DNA from: Chiridota heheva
Lineage: Eukaryota > Echinodermata > Holothuroidea > Apodida > Chiridotidae
Length of the DNA: 64,000 nt
Reading direction: 5' to 3'
Assembly (NCBI GenBank): GCA_020152595.1
Contig: JAIGNY010000077.1
Span: forward strand, 361,501 to 425,500
In this document: positions 55,031 through 64,000 of the stretch, one piece after another
Layout of the letters: the number at the start of each line of letters is the position of its first letter
Numbering within the stretch: the first letter of the stretch is position 1
Position numbers and translations under genes: made by a program
The notes under the pieces: generated by a model
Told to the model about the DNA's origin: nothing
Seen by the model: the letters and a program-made list of their open reading frames with translations, nothing else
Databases searched by the model: none

Positions 55031-55650
55031 ATGCTGTCATGGTTCAATGCTGTTTTTAGTTTTTTAGAGGTTTTGTATAATGCAACAGTTTTAAGTTGCA
55101 TGATACATTATGATTGAATATTAATAAGATATGAGTAAACAAATAAAGAGTTTAATGCTGCTCTTGCATTCCAATTAAATGTTAAGCAGCAGGGGTCCTT
55201 TATGGGTATTTTCAGGTCTTGATATTTAGGATATGGTACATATGTCATTATTGCCATAGTTGGTATTACAGTGACCTTACAATTGCTTTGTAGTTAATTG
55301 GTAGTCAGTGTGTATGAAGTGTTTTCAAGTGATATTGGATTCTATAATGAATTTAAGATATCTGCAAAGTAAAAAACAACCTCTTCCAACTCAATTTTCC
55401 TTTAGTTTCTATTTTGCAGGAATGGTTGGTGTTACTGAAATTTCATTACTTTATGAATGTAGAGAGTTAACAGATTTGAGTATGGACTCATATATTTTAA
55501 GCTATATCTTTCATTACTATTTAGGTGTTTCTATCAAGTAAGGTGCTTCCAAAATTGTATGCAAATATAATGTTTGGTCTGTAATGTTTGTTATTTGTGT
55601 GCCACAAGTTTATATCTTAATTTTCATTAATATTAAGGTTCATTTTTAGC
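55031..55650. other. No gene seen
   Basis: AT-rich without recognisable exon or repeat. Confidence 0.5.
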
Positions 55651-55679
55651 TCCACCCATACACAGAGTGTATGAGTGGA
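55651..55679. repeat. Hairpin TCCACCCATACAC / GTGTATGAGTGGA
   Basis: 13-base arms with one mismatch and loop AGA, preceded by TTTTTAGC. It may be the end of a transposon (Helitron-like 3' hairpin) but no partner end was identified. Confidence 0.6.
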
Positions 55680-58600
55680 GATTATCAAATCGTACGTGAC
55701 CTCTCATATGTGCCTGTACTAACTTTTGCTTAAAAATGCATCTCCTCCTAGGTTTTTACAGTTTTGCTCTTGAGATTCTGGCTCAAGCGAGATTTTTGTA
55801 TCCAAATTTAAGCTTGTATTTCGTTAAGAGAAAGTCCATGTATTTTTTTAATTAGAGCTCTCGAAAGGTTTTAACAAAGTATAAGATTTTATGGTAATTT
55901 CGCTAAAAATAGCTCTATCCTATTCGCGTTTCGTACCGGTACCGCTCCGGGCCATGGTATTGGTCAGTTGGTATACCTGCTTGTTTATTAGTTCCTTGTA
56001 TGGACATATATGTTTAATCATATCGCAGTATTTTCCAATCAGAATTCGGACATTCTGCTATGAATATGCACATTCTCGTAATCTTATTTAGGTCACGCTG
56101 TATCGGATTGGATTACCGAGTTGGATAATAGCGTATGACATAGCCTAGAAGATAACGTGTGAAGTTGTTGTTTGGTCATTTTCGCTTGTCGTATAGCAAG
56201 TCTCAAGTGTTAGTAAGTTTTGTGCTACATTGCATCGCGGGGCTAGAGCGTTATACTTAAATCCACTAACGTTAAGGAAAAAGTTTTGTTGGGTTTGTGA
56301 ACGCAGCGGCATTGCGTAAACCGTAATTTGCCGTATGGGCAGCAGATTGCCAGAAATATAAGTTTGTTTCAAACCTATAAGTTTTCGTGGACACGTGGAA
56401 GAATCATCGCTGGGTACGGTAGTATTCAATGGGGCATCCCAGGGCTGCTAATAAGGTTGTGACGTTTAACAGTTTAGGAAATCATGCTACGTGTAAACGA
56501 ATGTTAATTCAATTTTTATAATTGCTTTTTCAAGTTCGCATAAATTCACGAAACCATCTAACCAACCTTATCATTTCAATCTTTACCCGCTATGTCATTG
56601 CCTTCACATTTTTCACCGGGGCGTTATGCATATTACTAATTATTTCCACGGTTTTGGGATGGGATGCATGGAATGTAGCTAGCTTGTGCTCATTAGGAAT
56701 GCGCTAGGCCCAGGCTAGCACTCATTAACATAACCCGTCAAATACACACAAGAAATTTCCGCCTATATCCCTTAATTATCAAATCACAATACACATCACC
56801 CAACCACTGATCGGTGTAAAAGTAAATTCTACCCCAGTTAATTTTGGCCTCCCGGCTCTTATTTCCTAGGAAATGTGGGCCCCAGACAATTAAGCCGTAG
56901 CCATCCAGTAAATTTGTTCCCCCTCATAGTAAAAACAGTACGCTAGGAAATTTGGGCCCGTCCCTTCTTTCCTATGAAATATGGAGACAACAACTTTAAT
57001 TCTTTTCCAATCTACCTATTCCTAAAGTTGGCCCAGAAGAATTTACGTTAAAGGTTAGAAACACACAAGTCATGAATCAAACCACGGTAGCGATGCAAAG
57101 AAATCAAAATTCATACGCAACGATGTCCTTTGGCCTATCGTTGAAAGTATCCCAGCTTTTAAGAGTTCTAATGTGCAGTGAAAACATTAAAGAAATTCTC
57201 GTTTCACATCAATTGTGATAAAATTACAGATTAATTCGTGTCTTTTATTATTTACTTCAAAGAGTAACAAATATTTCAAAACTAATAATTGTATTTACGG
57301 ACGGATTAAATGTTTGCCTGGGTATTGTTATTGTTTTTACGACCGGATTACCAGGAGTTGTTGCTTGGATTACGAATCACAAAATCAGCACGTGTTGTCA
57401 TAAATTAATGCGGTAATAGCCCGCTCATGCTCAAAACTCGGTAATATTCTCACGCCGTGTGATCTGTTATCCCCAGTTGCGGAAGTCACACGTGGTCGCT
57501 ATAGCGTCTCTTAACATGAGTACTTACGGACAACAAACAATCATTCTCGGTTTTGGGGAAAAAACTTCAAACACTTGAATATTTATTGCTATATAACAGC
57601 CCCATTAGTGCTGATTTGGGTGAAAATACATTGGCTAAATCATTCAAAAAGCTATTCCAAGTGCACTAAATTATACTGTGCAGCAAGTTAGACCGCATCA
57701 CTGCTCTAAACGCATTTTGGCAGTGACCCAGATTTTTCTCGCAGCAGAAGCGACATCAAAAGGGAATTACGTAATCCCGATGATTATCATTACATGGATA
57801 GGATGAATGTTAAGTATTATATTTCAAGTGTTTCCTTAAGTTTGAACAAACAGAAAAACGGGGAAGAACCAATTTTAATTTCATATTAAAGTAGCCATGC
57901 TAGTTACGCGAAACTTACATTATGCGTTCATATCAAGGTTTTTATTTAGGTCCTATCATCAATGATGACTTGAAATCGACAGAGGCGACGGAGCTGGGAA
58001 GGGGGATGTGCGGGCTTCAGCCTAATAATTTTAGGTGAACGTATCACATGTCACCTTATCTCATTAAATCCCCCAATATTTTGAACGCTCCGCCACCCCT
58101 GATAAGACAATTGAATTCTGAGATGCAGAAAAGCATTTTCATACAATGAATCGTTGACACTTCAGGGCCGTAAATTCACATCTTCAACGTGAAGGAGCTT
58201 GCTTGGCTTCTTATCCAAACTTGGGGTCACAAGATACGAATTGAAACTCAAAAAACACCCCACCCCCAATTGTGTACTATTTTTTTTTAATTCCATAGGC
58301 CTATACTTAAAAAGTAGGGGAATATGTATCCCGGGAATCACGGCAGTACGCTTTTTCCGTAGCGAAACTAAAACTAAACAATTTGGAAGTCCTATGCAGA
58401 AAAAATCAAACAGGTTAACGTCATAGCCTAAGATATTTTTTTAATACATGTAGATGGTTGCTAATGTTCGTAATTTTGTTTTTAAAATGTATTGTTGCAG
58501 AATATGCTGCACTCAAAGTGACCTTTGCTCTCCGATAACGTCGGTAATCGACCGTTACATAGTGGAAACCTCCATTAACTCCTACATTAAAATTAATACA

Positions 58601-59635
58601 AAACGGCTTACAACTTTTTGTTAGAAGCATATTTTTCAATTGTCACTATTCTTAAATAAATGAGGTAGTATGCTGCATATACCCGGCCCTAAGTTCGCGA
58701 ATACCGAGGGCCATGAAATCAGGTGCGTTATTATTTTTTTAAAGAAGTATTATGTATTTTCTCTGGTTTCTTTCTTTTTAGTGAGATAAGTATATTTTAT
58801 CCTTGTATTATCTATTTTATTTCTTTACTGTTAAGCATGCAACAGTAGTTTCTTATTTTTCATTTGCTTTATGTTTATTTTAATAACCTTCTTTTTTCGT
58901 TCTGCGCGATTTTTAAAAAATTTAATTCTTGTTCCTCGCATTTCAGATACTGTCATGTCTGGCATAGGAATCAAAAAGATTTTTCTTCTATTCAAATTGT
59001 TTACCTAAATCAAAGGAGACATATTCTTGCTTGTATGACCCTGGGATTACCATTATCAAACACTAAGGGCCGTAATTATTGGAAAGTCTTCCCTGCCCCC
59101 TGGCCACGCACCACTATATACCCAATATTGAAATAAAAATGTGTTTTAAAAACATGTTAGCCTCAGATGTGTGTCAGGGTGTGGTGCGTTAAGCCTGTCC
59201 CCATATGTGAGTAAGAACTCTGACGTAGCATGATAATTTTGAAGTTTATGTTGTATGTCCCAGAAAGAAGTTACACAATATCCTACAGCAGCTACTACAA
59301 ACTGACAAAACGATATATGAATACAACATTTATAGGCCTACCCTCTGTGTTCCCCGCCATTATGAGGGAATACTCCCACAATGGGGGTATTCCCCCTCTC
59401 TACCCTATTTAACAATTTTCTTTGTCTCCTGTTGTATAAACAAAATTCGTTCTCCACATGACCGTGGCAGTTACACTTGTATTTAGCTATTGATCCCATC
59501 CAATATTTTAGTCTATTTGCCTACTGGGGACAAGAAATACCAATAAAAAAAAGATACGTTGGACGAAATTTACCATCCCATTTCCTGTAGCCACAACCGC
59601 CTCTGCCCAACGCTGTTTCTCCCCTCCCCGTACCC
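55680..59635. other. Long stretch without a supported gene
   Basis: No exon, RNA gene or named repeat could be supported. TAGGCCTA-type words occur near 58297 and 59333. Open frames under 100 codons show no family features. Confidence 0.5.
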
Positions 59636-60045
59636 TTACCCTCCACCCTTACCCTCCACCCTTACCCTCCACCCTTACCCTCCACCCTTACCCTCCACCC
59701 TTACCCTCCACCCTTACCCTCCACCCCCTCCCACCCTCCCCCTTACCCCTCCACCCTTACCCTCCACCCTACCCTCCACCCCCCTCCACCCTACCCTCCA
59801 CCCTTACCCTCCACCCTACCCTCCACCCTACCCTCCACCCTCCTGATCCACCCTCCCCTGATCCACCTCCCGATCCACCCTCCCGATCCACCCTCCCGAT
59901 CCACCCTCCTGATCCACCCTCCCGATCCACCCTCCCGATCCACCCTCCCCTCCACCCTCCCCTCCACCCTCCCCTCCCCCTCCTCCTCCACCCTCCCCTC
60001 CACCTCCACCCTCCCCTTCACCCTTCCACCCTCCCCCTCCACCCT
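59636..60045. repeat. 13-bp minisatellites CCCTCCACCCTTA and CCACCCTCCCGAT
   Basis: First block: about 16 copies of CCCTCCACCCTTA and shorter variants (59636-59845). Second block: CCACCCTCCCGAT and CCCCTCCACCCT units (59846-60045). The plus strand is almost purely pyrimidine/CA-rich. Confidence 0.95.
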
Positions 60046-60514
60046 TTGTTAAGTTTAAGGGGGAAAACAGTAATTTCTTCATCAATTATGGTAAAATGTC
60101 AAATGAAACACAATTAGGGGCATAACTTTAAAACGAAATTCCATTATATTTCATATGTATGTTTCTTTGAAGTCACAAACAAATTTGGCAGCATGATTTC
60201 TATGTTATGTTTCGTTCCTCATTAAACAAGATTTTTTAACAGTATTTGACAAAGAAAGTACATGAAATATATGATTTTTTTATCGGATAATAATTTATTT
60301 ATTTAAGAACTAATTATGTAAGAATAAAAACACCAGATATCAAAATTTAAGTAACGATCGTACATGTCAACTTGACTTTCACACACTCATACGAGAAGCA
60401 GGAAGTGCATGTTTGCACATTACATAGTGAATATAACGGTAGCGTCTTTCAAGTGGTGGATTAGCATGGGTTGCTATGGAAGGTCTATTAATAAGAACTG
60501 ACGACGACGAGTAG
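60046..60514. other. No gene seen
   Basis: AT-rich intergenic sequence. Confidence 0.5.
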
Positions 60515-60765
60515 ACGCACAATTACAATGACGGGGTTGTCACCTGCGTAATCGCTTATGATAGTAACAATGCTATCATGAAACGCCTAATACGATCCGG
60601 ACGAGAACACAGGTACGACGTACGGACAGACATAACATCAACAACCAAGTCAATGTCCACGGCCTTTGATAACCAGTTGTGGTGCACTGGCGTGTCTACC
60701 CAACCCAGGCTTGAACCCAGGACCTCGTGGTCTGTGGACATGTATGATAACCGCTACACCACAGT
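60515..60765 (-). mobile_element. tRNA-derived SINE, family A, copy 2
   Basis: The reverse complement of 15896-16161: CAATTACAATGACGGGGT at the left, GGCCTTTGATAACCAGTTGT in the body, GGCTTGAACCC (box B) and GATAACCGCTACACCACAGT at the right. The CT tail seen in copy 1 is absent or eroded. Confidence 0.88.
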
Positions 60766-63700
60766 AGGTAGATAATTGTTAAGAACCTGGCGAAGATTTC
60801 GCTTTATACCTGCGTTAAAAAGGGCGTCCACTTATGACAACTGGCCTTACGGTTAAACGGTTATGGACCGTAATGGTGACAGCTGTACATTTATGAAAAA
60901 ATGCTAACTGTCACAACCTTAGCTGCTAGTTTGGCCGATTACTGGCTAATTATAACATATTTGGCCGTTTTGAAACATGCTTGGTTAGTAATCTTTTTCA
61001 GTACCGGCCAAATTAAATTAATCTAACATTTATGAAGATTAATGTGTAAATGTTAAACTTTTGTTATGTTTGCAAAATGTATTTTCTAACTATATGTTGT
61101 GGTGGAATTTACCTATGACCTCGCCAACGTCATTAATCAAGTGAGACATGATGGCACCATGCATTGAATGTCACATAGCTTTTGTTAGAAGCATAATTTT
61201 TCAGACATCGCTATAACATGAACCTCATTGCACCCACTGCAAAACTAAGTCATTACTGAGAACCAATCTGACAGTCATTCACAACTAACCTCGTTTGGCA
61301 CATATGACCTGACTGTTAAGGTGCCATTACACCCAAACAAACAAACTGAATACAACTCATACGGGAAAGTTGAAACTCTTGAATTTTTAACATGATGAAT
61401 AATTGCCCACAAATGGAATGCACCTCAAATCAAACTTTAAAAGCATCATAAAAGTACATATGACAAAAATAAAATCACTGAAAGCAATCAATTCTTCTTG
61501 CATTGTAATGGGTTGAGCTATAACATCATTGATGTCTAGTTATTACGTTGATTAGAAAGGCAATGTTTTATGTAAAAGAACTTTCGTTATTCAAGTGTTT
61601 TGTTTTTAATGTTGGAGATGCTTTTATTTTCAACGGTTTATATGAGAAAGAAATGTAAAGATTTGAATAAATTGCTGAAATGAAAGCTTTTGTCATTTCA
61701 AATTTTGATTGTACAGTCTCTTTAATTTGAAGGTAGCATCCATTTTATTAAGTCACACATTGATCAGTCATAAGTTTTTAAGCCACAACATGTGCACTAT
61801 ATACTGTATGTTCCTTTGCCCTGATATCAAATGCACATTTCCTTCATTATGCACTTGTCAATTGTGTGACTCACCCTACACCCCGGACAAGGCGAGTCAT
61901 TGCACCAAGGTGGGTGGACAAAACATGTACATTGATGCACCCCTCATGTGACTGACATTTTTTTGTGAAATGACTTTCCCAAATCACTCACATCTGTGCA
62001 AAGTCAATAGGTCTGAAATAAATTGACCCACCTCAAGAGTCACTCTGGTGACTGACAATTTGGTACAATGACGCACATGTGAGTCACTATTTCATATGTC
62101 AATGACTCACCTTTGACTGCCATTGCTGGGGGTAGTAGTGGTCAGTCATATAACTGACAAGTACATTATGCCCGTTGTCCAACCTTCAAAACTACTCATC
62201 CCTATGTGGCTTAAAGTGTAGGGCATGAATTTTTCCAGATGACAAATGATAAAATTGGCATCGTTTTTTCTGAGAATAAATAGCGTAAAGCAAATTAAGC
62301 TTATTTCAATCTATAGCTATTACTTTGTGTGGGTGAAGCTCAGGGTTTTGAGGAATGTCTCATGATCAGAGATTAGGGTAATGGATCCCCCTTGCACCGA
62401 TCACCCCAGGAAAACAGTAAAGGAAACTACTTCTGTGACCGACAAATAACAAAATGGCTTAAACACAGGGCCCCTTGATAAGGTGACCCCCACCAATCCT
62501 GTAGCAAACCCAGAAAAGGTAAACATGGCCTGGAGCAAGGTTTTGTAATGATCCTGAATCTGGAGGAAGGGGGAGATTCACGAAACATTGATTTAACTGC
62601 AGGAGTTAACCTGTATAGACGGGACTTTTGCAATTGGGGAACAAGCACCTTTAAGAGAGAACAATCACTTAAAGAGGGTGAACTTGGCCAAAATCTCCAT
62701 CCATCCTTAAGAGTTACATATTTTTAGTATGATTTTGGTAAGGGGAAGCACATACATATGCAGAGGGGGTCATGACTATCATAGTCAGAGATATTAAAGC
62801 ACCTAACAGATGAAAGCACCTGAAATAAACACCACGACTGTTCATGAAAGGACATTTTTGATGTCTTGCACAAAATAATAATCCACTTTTTTAAGCTCAG
62901 CTACATTGAAATCTGCAAGAAACAAAAATTGTTGATATCTAGATACTGGTGTAATGGAATTTTAGGTTTGTCAAAAATTCTTGATAAGCTATTTTCTGTA
63001 ATTCTTCCAGTAAGTCGTAATTAACACAATATTTTGATATAGAATTTATCAACATTTTAAACAAGCACACATCTCAATGCATGAACAGTTTCGGACCTTA
63101 TGTTTGTCAGTTTGTTATTAGGGCAGTGCCTCATTTGGTCCTTTGACATCTTTTGCAAATGAATAGCATTAGATGTCAAAGCCCAGAAGAGCTCGTCAGG
63201 TGGTTAATGAGACACTCAAGCCAACAATGAATCAAATGAACAGGAACATTGCAACTACATGAATATTCTGACTAATGAATGAGTGGCAAGTACATGTTTT
63301 ATAGATGAGAGATAGGTATGTCAACTTATGAAACTCTTCTTAAAGTCTGGCAGATGCTGTTATCAACATAAGATGCATATGCACATAGGTGGAAGTAGAG
63401 GGCGGGGCCCCACTCCTAATAATTTTGTTGGGGGACATATATGCTGTCCCCGTACAAAATAAAGCCTTTATGGCTGGCTACACCAATGTCTAGGTTGTGG
63501 GTTGGCTCTCCCCCCTCCCCTCCCTTATGTTGGTAAGAAATCACTGCCACTGGATACTTCAAACTGTCCTGCATTTCCTCAACAAAACAAATATGGCAGG
63601 GTATTTAGGAGGGGAGGGCATAGGTTGTAATTCGTGACAATTATTTCTTAATACAGAAAATAAAAAGATATCGTGGTCAATTTTTGCCAGTGACAGAAGC

Positions 63701-64000
63701 AAAACTATTTTTTGTTTATCTGAAAAATGGATTTGGGGTTTCAGCTAAGAGGCAAATCTCCCTGAAGCTCTTACAGAAGTTATCCTTCTCAAGAAGAAAT
63801 TAAAAATAATTTTGCCAATTCTACAAAATATCAGTATTGTTGGTTATTTCATAAAATCCTTTATAGTTTCTTTGAAAAGGAGGTAAGCCCCTGGTACCCC
63901 ATCTTTCTCCTGCTTCCTTAGAACTTTCAGCCAACTTGTGTGCTCTTTTCACAAATTTTATGAACAAGCCAGTCAAAAAAAGAACAGGCATGGGGTTTAA
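60766..64000. other. No gene seen; TGASTCA cluster and one nested hairpin
   Basis: No supported exon. 61860-62110 has several TGACTCA/TGAGTCA words. At 63126-63215 nested inverted repeats pair CTTTGACATCT with AGATGTCAAAG (63141-63181) and GTGCCTCATT with AATGAGACAC. G/C-rich words typical of dispersed repeats occur near 63390-63530. Confidence 0.45.
61867..62109. promoter_or_regulatory. Cluster of AP-1-like TGASTCA words
   Basis: Exact TGACTCA or TGAGTCA at 61867, 62090 and 62103, with near matches (GCGAGTCA, AGAGTCAC) between. No gene is adjacent, so a regulatory role is only a possibility. Confidence 0.25.

Noticed and set aside
54584-55117. 177-codon open frame
   Set aside because: Its first part is a LINE fragment, but the rest is in a different frame from the recognisable LINE protein, so it is not a host gene.

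Overview
The window reads as nuclear DNA of an animal. Its genes are split into short exons with GT/AG borders, introns reach about 10 kb, and transposon debris and minisatellites dominate. The two clear genes are phospholipid scramblases. LINE relics, two tRNA-headed SINE families, several MITE families, and a recurring invertebrate mobile ORF (nuclease-like plus cysteine-rich tail) suggest a marine invertebrate. An echinoderm-like or related deuterostome is my guess; the lineage is inference only.

Layout. A plus-strand scramblase gene runs from 2297 to 23458: eight coding exons, terminal stop seen, 5' end not found. A minus-strand paralogue runs from 41094 down to 31506: seven coding exons, first and last exons not found. 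The two are tail to tail. Their homologous exons share length and phase (78, 77, 131/146, 124, 103 and 59 nt), so they come from a local duplication.

Most of the rest is intronic or intergenic mobile DNA. Intron 1 of the plus gene holds a MITE-like hAT element (3460-3673), a decayed RTE-like LINE endonuclease (5243-5940) and a roughly 4 kb element with about 200 bp terminal inverted repeats (7770-11808). That element carries broken reading frames for a PIN/FEN1-like nuclease and a CXC-like cysteine-rich tail. Short relatives with the same ends lie at 1217-1808 and 29349-29889. Later introns hold two TTAA-flanked miniature elements (13.1-13.4 kb), a SINE with target duplication (15896-16161), a 17-bp minisatellite of about 1 kb (16.55-17.58 kb) and a 34-bp higher-order minisatellite of about 2.8 kb (20.2-23.05 kb). 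The minus gene contains a hAT-like element with an 8-bp duplication, a CR1-like reverse transcriptase relic, a SINE, and two inverted minisatellite arrays (39.4-40.6 kb).

From 41 kb to the end no gene is secure. There is a second reverse transcriptase relic (41.1-42.5 kb), a 21-bp minisatellite (43.2-44.3 kb), a 256-bp foldback element, a candidate coding exon of unknown family (48344-48546) followed by five identical GC-rich 39-bp repeats, a LINE fragment (54.5-55.0 kb), 13-bp arrays (59.6-60.0 kb) and further SINE copies. No rRNA, functional tRNA, CRISPR array or bacterial-type operon was seen.
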